Below are positions 6,601-12,798 of a DNA stretch of 12,798 bases, piece after piece; positions within the stretch are counted from its first letter, which is position 1; each line of letters starts with the position of its first letter. This stretch comes from SIG714 sp045629725. GTDB lineage: Bacteria; Bacillota; Clostridia; Oscillospirales; CAG-272. A model generated the notes under the pieces. It was not told the origin of the DNA. It did no database searches and worked only from the letters and a program-made list of their open reading frames with translations. The DNA is taken from NCBI GenBank assembly GCA_045629725.1, contig JAZQRT010000147.1, positions 1-12,798 of the forward strand, written 5' to 3'. A program made the position numbers and the translations under genes.

Positions 6601-8469
6601 ATGAAAAAATCTAATTTAGCCCGCAGAGTGCTTTGCGCAATGCTTGGTATAGTGATGTTGGCGTCCGTTTTCACATCATGTGATAACTCTTACGTTGAAA
6701 CAAGTACTGAAGCAGCAAAGGCAACTACAGTAACTCTCACGATGATCAAAGAAGACGGCATGACCGACGAGGGCATCTTGAGAATACAGAACGCACTTAA
6801 CGAAATCACTGAAAACAGATACAACACTCATGTTGTGCTCCAGATGTTTACAGCTGAGGAGTACCAGAAGCAGGTTGTTGAAATGTCTCAGAAGCTTGAT
6901 ATCAACAATGCAGGACAGGAAGGCACAAGCTACGTTTCCAGCGAGGTAATTCTCGAGGAAGGCAAGGTATATAAGCAGGTTGCTAACGGAGACTATTATC
7001 TTGTTGACGAGCAGAACAGATCTCACGTTGTATACCCCACTCTTGTAAACACACAGCTTGACGTTCTTTTCATTGACAGTGTTGAAACCTTCACGATTCT
7101 TTCAAAGGGACGTGATGACAGATCATATCTTGCAGACCACAATATGATCATCGGCTCATCCGACCTTCCCGTTTCAAAGTATATCAACAGCACTCTTCTT
7201 AACTATACAAAGAAGATCAACGGAAAGTTCAGCGCAATTCCCAACAATATGTACTTCGGCGAATATTCCTACATGTTCGTAAAGAAGGAATATTTTGACG
7301 CATTCGACTATGATATTTCTCTTGTAAAGGATTTCTCAAACCTTGAGTCATTCGTATACGATATTGCAAATTCCGAGGAATATTCAGACGTAACCCCCGT
7401 TTACAACTTTAACGGATTCAACTTCCTTTCATATTTGGATTTTGAATCACCTCTTCTTCTCCAGCCTTCAACAAGCTACGCTTCAACGCTTCCTTTACAC
7501 CTCAACGATATGACTCGTATGTCATTCTACCAGGCGTCAATGAATATGCTTTATAACCTTTCCAAGCTTACAGACCGCACATATAAGGAGACCAACGAGG
7601 TTGACTTTAGCGAGGACTTTGCGGTTGCTTTCATGACAGGTGAGTATGACATTCCCGAGCTTTACGCAGACCCTGATAAGGATGGCAAGGACGATTATTA
7701 CGTAATCAATCTTGTTCGTCCCACAGTTGAAAACGAGCTCTTCGAATCCATGCTTGCAGTAAGTGAGTTCGCAACAGATAAGGAAAGAGCATTCCAGATC
7801 CTTGCGCTTCTCCAGGCTGACGCAGATATCGTAAACCTTCTTGCATACGGTATCGAGGGTGAGGACTACGATATCGACAAGGAAGGCGTTGTTACATACA
7901 AGGCAGACTCCAACTATGCTGTAGACTACAGAAAGGTTGGTAACACATTCCTTTGCCTCCCCAACGAGAAGATGGACGAAACAACCATGAAGTATGCACA
8001 GAACGATTGGGCACTTGCTAAGAAGCACAATGAAAAGCTTGTTGTCAGCCCCTACTGCGGATTCTACGTAACAGATGCTTCTCTTGAGGATTATATCTAC
8101 ACAGATGAAACCAAGTCCGGAATTGCATTTGCAGAGCTTCCCGACAAGACAGGCGTTCAGCTTGTTGACGCTAAGGGAAAACCCGTAAAGGAAAAGGGAC
8201 TCACAAAGATCTACCTTTACAACAGCGTAATCCTGAAGCAGTTTGAGGCATACTGCGAGACCTTTGTTCCCCGTATGTCAGATTTTGAGGCTGCTTCCGA
8301 GTATGATTCATACAAGGACTACCTCAAGGCGCTCAGCAACGAGTTCCAGGCAACAGAGCTCTTCTCACAGCTCACAGGAACAAACACAGCAACAAACAAC
8401 ACATATGCAAACTCTTATTCACCCAAGGCTCAGTTCCAGGCATTCTGGGGTGCAGCAAATAAACAATAA
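6601..8469 (+). CDS. Lipoprotein, ABC-type extracellular solute-binding protein
   Basis: This is a 622-residue secreted lipoprotein. KKSNLARR is followed by a hydrophobic stretch and the lipobox FTSC, giving lipidated Cys27. A Ser/Thr-rich spacer leads into a long mixed alpha/beta body with an aromatic-rich middle, as in the larger family 1 sugar- or peptide-binding proteins (LplA-like). D357-P-D-K-D-G-K-D-D365 is a DxDxDG calcium-loop-type motif, seen in several large binding proteins. GGAGGG at 6589-6594 lies six bases before the start. A consensus promoter and a strong terminator make it a single-gene unit. Its codons favour GCA, CTT and AAG more than the GCG/GCC-rich neighbours, which would fit high expression. 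No permease or ATPase gene lies in the window, so the transporter partner and ligand are unknown. The family call rests on overall character rather than one diagnostic motif. Confidence 0.75.
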   Translation: MKKSNLARRVLCAMLGIVMLASVFTSCDNSYVETSTEAAKATTVTLTMIKEDGMTDEGILRIQNALNEITENRYNTHVVLQMFTAEEYQKQVVEMSQKLDINNAGQEGTSYVSSEVILEEGKVYKQVANGDYYLVDEQNRSHVVYPTLVNTQLDVLFIDSVETFTILSKGRDDRSYLADHNMIIGSSDLPVSKYINSTLLNYTKKINGKFSAIPNNMYFGEYSYMFVKKEYFDAFDYDISLVKDFSNLESFVYDIANSEEYSDVTPVYNFNGFNFLSYLDFESPLLLQPSTSYASTLPLHLNDMTRMSFYQASMNMLYNLSKLTDRTYKETNEVDFSEDFAVAFMTGEYDIPELYADPDKDGKDDYYVINLVRPTVENELFESMLAVSEFATDKERAFQILALLQADADIVNLLAYGIEGEDYDIDKEGVVTYKADSNYAVDYRKVGNTFLCLPNEKMDETTMKYAQNDWALAKKHNEKLVVSPYCGFYVTDASLEDYIYTDETKSGIAFAELPDKTGVQLVDAKGKPVKEKGLTKIYLYNSVILKQFEAYCETFVPRMSDFEAASEYDSYKDYLKALSNEFQATELFSQLTGTNTATNNTYANSYSPKAQFQAFWGAANKQ

Positions 8470-8476
8470 AATATCA

Positions 8477-8498
8477 GGGGTAGATAAAAATATCCCCT
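8477..8498 (+). other. Small hairpin after the lipoprotein gene
   Basis: GATA (8483-8486) pairs with TATC (8491-8494) around AAAA. The stem continues through GGGG (8477-8480) and CCCT (8495-8498) past a two-base TA bulge and a terminal G-T wobble. It starts 8 nt after the stop and precedes the stronger terminator. It may protect the 3' end of the mRNA. Confidence 0.4.
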
Positions 8499-8515
8499 AA
8501 ACAATAAAAATAGTG

Positions 8516-8550
8516 CAGGGGGATGCGAAGGCATCCTCCTGTTCATTTAT
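8516..8550 (+). terminator. Rho-independent terminator of the lipoprotein gene
   Basis: CAGGGGGATGC (8516-8526) pairs over 11 positions with GCATCCTCCTG (8531-8541), with one G-T wobble and the tetraloop GAAG, followed by TTCATTTAT. The strong stem with a T-rich tail separates the lipoprotein from the esterase, whose start is 22 nt further on. Confidence 0.8.
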
Positions 8551-8572
8551 AGGATTTAGCAGGAGATAAAAA

Positions 8573-9388
8573 ATGGAATATAAGAAGATAACCACCAAGG
8601 ACGGCGTAAAGCTTGAGGCATTCCTCCATACAGATTATGAAGAATTAAACGTAGGACCGAGAAAAGCTCTGATAGTATGTCCCGGAGGAGGATACGGATT
8701 CCTTTCCGAAAGAGAGGCGGAGCCCATCGCGCTTAAGTTCCTCGCAGAAGGCTTTAATACCTTTATTCTCAGATACTCCGTGGGCAAGGACGCGGCAAAT
8801 TTCAATCCCCTTTGCGAGATACTTCTTGCGATCAAGCATATAAGAGAAAATGCCGAGGAGTATAAAATAATCAAGGACAGAGTATTTGCCATCGGATTTT
8901 CCGCAGGAGGACATCTTGCGGCATCTGCGGCGACGCTTTACGATATCCCCCAGATCGAGGACAGAGTCGGACCCGACCGTGAGATATGCCGTCCCGACGG
9001 TGTAATACTTTGCTACCCCGTAATCGACGCAGGTGAGTACACACATCTGTGGTCGATACAGAATATAAGCGGACATGAGGAGCTGACAAGCGAGGATATC
9101 GAGCTGTTCTCCCTCCATAAGCACGTAAAGCCCACAACGCCTCCCGCATTTTTGTGGCATACGGCGGATGACGGGGCAGTTCCCTCTGAAAACTCCCTGC
9201 TTTATGCCCTTGCCATGAGAAAAAACAAGGTGCCCGTGGAGGTACATATATACCCTCACGGCAACCACGGACTTGCTCTTTGCAATAAGGAAACATGGTC
9301 GAGATATGATACCCACGTTATGCCCTACGTTGAAACTTGGGTGGAGCATGCGGTAAATTGGGCGCAGAAATTTCCGGAATTCAAGTGA
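8573..9388 (+). CDS. Alpha/beta-hydrolase esterase, carbohydrate acetylesterase type
   Basis: This 271-residue serine hydrolase resembles the BD-FAE / acetyl-xylan-esterase-like group, which removes acetyl or feruloyl groups from plant polysaccharides or oligosaccharides. CPGGGY near residue 38 fits the oxyanion-hole loop. GFSAGGH places the nucleophile at Ser110. HTADDGAVP holds the acid at Asp199/Asp200, most likely Asp200 by the D-x-x-V-P pattern. HGNHG holds His229 and His232, the second being the likely catalytic base. There is no signal peptide, so it should act in the cytoplasm on imported oligosaccharides. AGGAG at 8561-8565 precedes ATG 8573 by seven bases. I see no promoter between the upstream terminator and this gene. 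It may be carried by read-through or a weak promoter. The exact substrate cannot be told from sequence. Confidence 0.85.
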   Translation: MEYKKITTKDGVKLEAFLHTDYEELNVGPRKALIVCPGGGYGFLSEREAEPIALKFLAEGFNTFILRYSVGKDAANFNPLCEILLAIKHIRENAEEYKIIKDRVFAIGFSAGGHLAASAATLYDIPQIEDRVGPDREICRPDGVILCYPVIDAGEYTHLWSIQNISGHEELTSEDIELFSLHKHVKPTTPPAFLWHTADDGAVPSENSLLYALAMRKNKVPVEVHIYPHGNHGLALCNKETWSRYDTHVMPYVETWVEHAVNWAQKFPEFK

Positions 9389-9446
9389 TAAGCAGGATCA
9401 AACCGTAAAAGCACTAAGTTAAACACTTCAAAAGAAAGGATATGCT

Positions 9447-10919
9447 ATGAAAGTTCCCTCAATGTATTTTTTGGACGCTTCGAGATATGACTCACCAAGT
9501 ATAACCCGAGCAACTCTTGACGACTCACGGATAACGCTTCTTTTGAGTGACAACGCATCGGAACTGCTCCGATATCCCGCCAATGACAGGGAAAGGACAG
9601 CAAGAGCCCTTATTTTCAGATCCACAAGGGAGGACAGAGCCTTTTACGGGGATATCGTTTCCTTGAAGCTGTCCCTTGTCAGTCTTGATTCGGCAGTGAC
9701 CGCAAGAAGAATGGCTCAGACAAATGCGGTCAAATGCTTTAAAAACGTGAAGGTATTGTCGGCATTCCTCCTTTGTATTAATAAAATATTGGCGCTAAAC
9801 TGCGAAAGTGAGATAATAAGGTCCATTCAAAGCTATTGGGGACAGGAGCAAAAAGCCTTTCTTGAAGAAATGCAGCAGGATATTTTAAAGGCAGAGGAGC
9901 TTATAGATTCCCTCGGCTACGTAAATATGCGCCTTGATAACACGGGCTTTGCTCTTATCAAGGACGAAAACAACGATAATTTCGTTGACCGCTTGAAGAA
10001 GATAAGCGAAGAATTGCAGGTGGAGATACCAAGGACCTCAATGCTTACCTTGAAGCTTGATAATGCCGCGGCGGACGCCCTTGAAACGCTTTTCCCCGAG
10101 ATCTTCGGATATCTTACATCCCTTATAGAAAAGTACAAAACACTTCCCACAAAGGAGCTTTTCGGAAACAAGAAGGAGATAGATTTCTATCTTGAGCTGG
10201 GTGAGCTTGTGAGAAAGGCTGAGGAAAAGGGAATACCCCACACCTATCCCGAGAACAGCGAAAAGAAGAAGTTTGTTGCAAGGGACGCATACGATATATC
10301 CCTGCTTCACAAAAAGACGGAAAATATCGTGCCAAACGATATCACCTTTGAGGACGATTGCGGCTTCTGCTTCCTCACGGGAGCCAACGGAGGCGGAAAG
10401 ACAACCTATCTCAGAACCGTTGCCATCAACCTCATACTTTCCCTTTGCGGATGTCCCGTTTTTGCAAGGTCAAGCGAGGTCTATTCCTTTGACAAGGTGG
10501 TAACTCATTTCCCCGTGGACGAGCGCTTCGGAGATACGGGAAGACTTGTTGAGGAGCAAAGGAGAATCGGCGAGATGCTTGATGATTCAACGGGAAAAAG
10601 CTTCCTCATGTTCAACGAAACGTTCTCGGGTACGGACGACGTCCGCGGATGCGAGTTGACACTTGATACCGCTGAAAGGATCAAGAAAATGGGCGCCTTC
10701 GGATTGTTTGTAACCCACTTCCACGAGGTTGCAAAGAAAGGGTACCCAATGCTCGGACCTCTTGTGGACGAGGGCGACGACAATAAACGCCTTTATAAGA
10801 TAGTTATGAAAAACGGAGGAATCAATTCCTCCTTCGCAAATGATATTTTGAAGAAATACAATCTTGACCGCGAATCCATCGAAAGAAGGATCATGGAAAA
10901 GAAAGGGGGGCTTGCATAA
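9447..10919 (+). CDS. Short MutS-like ATPase, first of a tandem pair
   Basis: This 490-residue protein has the core helical and ATPase domains of the MutS family but no N-terminal mismatch-recognition or connector domain. Canonical MutS is about 850 residues. Residues 1 to about 280 are helical, with an early RY...R.R...F..DI pattern like the MutS core domain. The ATPase follows: P-loop GANGGGKTT at 312-320 (Lys318), the signature-like segment GRLVEEQRRIGEML, Walker B LMFNETFSGTD with Asn390-Glu391, and the switch THFHE. The C-terminus GINSSFANDILKKYNL matches the post-ATPase segment of MutS. Walker B has Asn where MutS has Asp, but the catalytic Glu is kept. AGAAAGGA lies seven bases before ATG 9447. 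The stop TAA shares its last base with the ATG of the next gene. Role unknown; mismatch repair should not be assumed. Confidence 0.85.
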   Translation: MKVPSMYFLDASRYDSPSITRATLDDSRITLLLSDNASELLRYPANDRERTARALIFRSTREDRAFYGDIVSLKLSLVSLDSAVTARRMAQTNAVKCFKNVKVLSAFLLCINKILALNCESEIIRSIQSYWGQEQKAFLEEMQQDILKAEELIDSLGYVNMRLDNTGFALIKDENNDNFVDRLKKISEELQVEIPRTSMLTLKLDNAAADALETLFPEIFGYLTSLIEKYKTLPTKELFGNKKEIDFYLELGELVRKAEEKGIPHTYPENSEKKKFVARDAYDISLLHKKTENIVPNDITFEDDCGFCFLTGANGGGKTTYLRTVAINLILSLCGCPVFARSSEVYSFDKVVTHFPVDERFGDTGRLVEEQRRIGEMLDDSTGKSFLMFNETFSGTDDVRGCELTLDTAERIKKMGAFGLFVTHFHEVAKKGYPMLGPLVDEGDDNKRLYKIVMKNGGINSSFANDILKKYNLDRESIERRIMEKKGGLA

Positions 10920-12385
10920 TGGAAAAGATATCAATGCTGTATAAAATTCCCGAGCCGCCCGCAACAACACCGGAAAATACGGTCTATAACCTTTCCCTTG
11001 ACAGAACCATGGATATTTCCTGCTCGGATGTGAAGGCTCAGCGTTACTTTTTAAAGATCGCCGCATCTCCCTTGACGATAAAGGAAAATATCGTTTTCAG
11101 AAAGGATATACTTTCCGACCTTATGAAGAACAGGAATATGTATTATGACCTGCAGGATATCCTCGGAAAGTTTTATGATATCGGAAGGCATAACGAAAGG
11201 GAGAGAAAATACAGATTTTCCGCCAAGCATAATGACGAGGAGGTATCCTTCGGCAATAAAAGACAGGCTCTTGAAATGACGGCGATCACCGTGAAGAAGG
11301 TCTTGGAGATCGTGACGGAGCTTTACGAATTTCTTAATAGTAAGGATATCAGCTCCGAGGGCTTTTTAAATCTTAAGTCAAGACTTGCAAGGATCGCAAA
11401 ATCCGAATGCTACAAAGAGCTTTGGGATATCTGCACCTACTTCTGCTCCATTTCCGATATCGAGTCCGTGGAAAGCTGTATGTCCATTGACAGGGACGGA
11501 AATATATACATATCAAGGCTCGTTTCCTGTAACGAGGAAAGAGAAGTGCAAAAATCCTCGGGATTGTTTGCCAAAAAGAAGAAGAAAAACGAGGCAGGAC
11601 AGAGCTACCGACGTATAAGGCTTTCCAATATTTCCCTTACCTTTGGCAATTCCGTAATGTACGCCGCATTTTCCGAGCCTGCAAAGATCTTGGACTACAT
11701 AATCACCTCGATCTTTGAGGAATTCGGAAACGTAAGAGAGGAGATGCTCTTTTATAAGGCGGGTATGAAATTCATCATGTTCCTTGAAGAAAGACATATT
11801 CCCTACGTGTTCCCCGAGATCGTGGAGGAGCCCGTATTTGAGAGCCGAGGTCTTTGCGATACCTACCTTTGCGCTTACTATACCAGCATGGAGGGTGTTG
11901 TCCCCAACGATGCCCTTATCGGGGAGGATAAGAGCGGTATTCTCGTTTACGGAAGGAATAATACGGGAAAGACCGTATATCTGCGCTCCATCGGTACGGC
12001 TCAGCTTTTTGCACAGGCGGGATTCCCCGTAACGGCAAAGGAGGCAAGGATAGGAATCAGAAGCGGAGTATTCACTCAGTTTGCCGCATCGGAAAAGGAA
12101 TTTGAGGAGGGCAACGAGGCAGGACGCTTTGAGCAAGAGGTAAGAGAGATCGCCTCTCTTGTGGACAGAGCGGACAAAAATGCACTCATTCTGTTTAACG
12201 AGACCTTCCAGACCACGGCGTATTCCGAGGGTGCGGAGGGACTTTACCACGTGCTGAGATATCTCAGCGCCATGAAAACACATTGGGTCCTCGTAACTCA
12301 CCTTTCGGGACTTATCGGTAGATTCGGAAGCGAGGTAAGAAACCTCAAGACCACGGACCATTACCGTATGGTGGAGGATAAATAA
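10919..12385 (+). CDS. Short MutS-like ATPase, second of a tandem pair
   Basis: This 488-residue paralogue of the preceding gene also lacks MutS domain I. The P-loop is GRNNTGKTV at 345-353 (Lys351), differing from GANGGGKTT upstream. GRFEQEVREIASLV matches GRLVEEQRRIGEML of its partner. Walker B is LILFNETFQTTAYSEG with Asn427-Glu428, again Asn for Asp, and the switch is VTHLSG. The protein ends at HYRMVEDK, just after the ATPase fold, so it lacks the roughly 40-residue C-terminal segment of its partner. A run of five lysines (219-223) sits in the core region, in a likely exposed loop. AAAGGGGGG at 10902-10910 is its ribosome binding site. It overlaps the upstream gene by one base (TAATG), so equal synthesis and a heterodimer are plausible. 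I cannot assign a subfamily. Confidence 0.85.
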   Translation: MEKISMLYKIPEPPATTPENTVYNLSLDRTMDISCSDVKAQRYFLKIAASPLTIKENIVFRKDILSDLMKNRNMYYDLQDILGKFYDIGRHNERERKYRFSAKHNDEEVSFGNKRQALEMTAITVKKVLEIVTELYEFLNSKDISSEGFLNLKSRLARIAKSECYKELWDICTYFCSISDIESVESCMSIDRDGNIYISRLVSCNEEREVQKSSGLFAKKKKKNEAGQSYRRIRLSNISLTFGNSVMYAAFSEPAKILDYIITSIFEEFGNVREEMLFYKAGMKFIMFLEERHIPYVFPEIVEEPVFESRGLCDTYLCAYYTSMEGVVPNDALIGEDKSGILVYGRNNTGKTVYLRSIGTAQLFAQAGFPVTAKEARIGIRSGVFTQFAASEKEFEEGNEAGRFEQEVREIASLVDRADKNALILFNETFQTTAYSEGAEGLYHVLRYLSAMKTHWVLVTHLSGLIGRFGSEVRNLKTTDHYRMVEDK

Positions 12386-12425
12386 ACGCAATTCTTTTCT
12401 CATAAGGATGTTTAACACAATGTTT

Positions 12426-12455
12426 GTAGGGGTCGACGTCCTCGGCGACCCGCAA
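12426..12455 (+). repeat. REP hairpin, intergenic copy
   Basis: This 30-bp unit is identical to 12650-12679. GTAG (12426-12429) is followed by GGGTCG (12430-12435) pairing with CGACCC (12446-12451). Inside, CG (12437-12438) pairs with CG (12443-12444) below a TCCT tetraloop, after one A-G mismatch. A conserved GTAG next to a GC-rich hairpin is the hallmark of REP elements handled by RAYT transposases, and a RAYT gene begins 69 bp downstream. It lies 40 nt after the stop of the second MutS-like gene. Confidence 0.8.
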
Positions 12456-12465
12456 TATACAAATT

Positions 12466-12497
12466 TCGGCAGAGAGATTGTTTTCTCTGCCGATTTT
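12466..12497 (+). terminator. Rho-independent terminator after the MutS-like pair
   Basis: TCGGCAGAGA (12466-12475) pairs perfectly with TCTCTGCCGA (12484-12493) around an 8-nt loop, followed by TTTTGTG. The same ATTTTGTG tail follows the yigZ terminator. It ends transcription of the esterase/MutS region, or at least of the MutS-like pair. Confidence 0.85.
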
Positions 12498-12498
12498 G

Positions 12499-12507
12499 TG
12501 ATATAAT
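12499..12507 (+). promoter_or_regulatory. Extended -10 promoter for the RAYT gene
   Basis: TGATATAAT is a perfect extended -10 (TGN followed by TATAAT). The best -35 candidate, TTGTTT at 12478-12483, is weak and lies in the loop of the upstream terminator hairpin. Transcription from here would start near 12514, giving a leader of only about 10 nt before ATG 12524. Confidence 0.6.
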
Positions 12508-12523
12508 GGGATGGGTGATGAAA

Positions 12524-12798
12524 ATGGATAAGGAAAAAGAATTGCCGAAAAGAAAACCTACAAGGTTACAGGTATTTGATTACAACACAACAGGTGCATA
12601 TTTTATAACGATTTGCACGGACAAAAGGCGACAGATTTTATCTGGCATCGTAGGGGTCGACGTCCTCGGCGACCCGCAAAACGTGGAATTGTTGTCACAC
12701 GGAATGGTTGCGGATAAATACATAAAACAAATGAATGAATTTTATGAAAATTTAACCGTAGATCAATACGTTATTATGCCAAACCATATCCATCTTAT
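12524..12798 (+). CDS. REP-associated tyrosine transposase (RAYT, IS200-like HUH family), 3' end outside the window
   Basis: Ninety-one codons of an HUH single-strand DNA transposase are present before the window ends. RAYTs cut and join DNA at REP hairpins through an HUH motif and a catalytic Tyr. Visible are TTGAYFITICTDKR (the usual start of the fold, near 26-40), the alignable VELLSHGMVADKYI segment, then VIMPNHIH with the HUH histidines at 88 and 90. The catalytic Tyr would lie past the window edge. I chose ATG 12524 because GGTGAT (12514-12519), part of the extended Shine-Dalgarno consensus, sits four bases before it. In-frame ATGs at 12506 and 12518 are alternatives, but the first overlaps the -10. 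Codons 43-52 are encoded exactly by a 30-bp REP copy, giving a VGVDVLGDPQ insert between strands. The frame stays open, so the gene may be functional. Confidence 0.85.
   Translation, partial: MDKEKELPKRKPTRLQVFDYNTTGAYFITICTDKRRQILSGIVGVDVLGDPQNVELLSHGMVADKYIKQMNEFYENLTVDQYVIMPNHIHL
12650..12679 (+). repeat. REP hairpin, copy inside the RAYT gene
   Basis: This is an exact 30-bp copy of 12426-12455, exactly 224 bp downstream: GTAG (12650-12653) then GGGTCG (12654-12659) pairing with CGACCC (12670-12675). The flanking bases differ on both sides, so the identity stops at the unit boundaries. The unit falls in codon phase and replaces no visible conserved motif. Confidence 0.85.

Noticed and set aside
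10605..10620. Asn in Walker B taken as a sign that the first MutS-like gene is a dead pseudogene
   Set aside because: The frame, P-loop and catalytic Glu are intact, and the paralogue next door has the same substitution. That points to a family trait.
12426..12679. Two identical 30-bp repeats with a hairpin, as a possible CRISPR remnant
   Set aside because: The copies are 224 bp apart, far beyond spacer length. One lies in frame within a RAYT gene, and the GTAG head fits REP elements.

Overview
The window reads as a chromosomal segment of an uncultured, probably gut-associated Clostridia (Firmicutes) species of moderate GC. Three things suggest this: the gene order dgt-dnaG-rpoD, strong AGGAGG-type ribosome binding sites, and a family of short GTAG-headed palindromes with a REP-associated tyrosine transposase (RAYT). 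Every gene I can support lies on the + strand. I could run no database search, so family names rest on motifs read by eye.

Layout. 1-295: noncoding, with degenerate palindromic repeats and a structured hflX leader. 296-2274: hflX (ribosome-associated GTPase) and a YigZ/IMPACT-family gene with adjacent stop and start, closed by a terminator. 2280-2469: a composite palindromic element, a second palindrome, then the leader of the next operon. 2470-6388: dgt-dnaG-rpoD, a macromolecular-synthesis operon (dNTP triphosphohydrolase-like protein, primase, housekeeping sigma factor). 6492-8550: a monocistronic, apparently well-expressed lipoprotein of the ABC solute-binding type, with its own consensus promoter and terminator. 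8573-9388: an alpha/beta-hydrolase esterase of the carbohydrate acetylesterase type. 9447-12385: two tandem short MutS-like ATPases that overlap by one base. 12426-12798: a REP hairpin, a terminator, an extended -10 promoter, and the start of a RAYT gene that runs off the window.

How the parts relate. The first two blocks are ordinary housekeeping genes. The lipoprotein and esterase would fit uptake and deacetylation of plant or mucin glycans, but no permease or glycosidase is present to support this. The most unusual material is at the right end. The two MutS-like proteins lack the mismatch-recognition domain, and both carry Asn where Walker B normally has Asp, so they look like an obligate pair of non-canonical MutS ATPases of unknown role. 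Next to them, an exact 30-bp REP hairpin occurs once in the intergenic region and once inside the RAYT coding sequence, where it is read in frame as ten codons.
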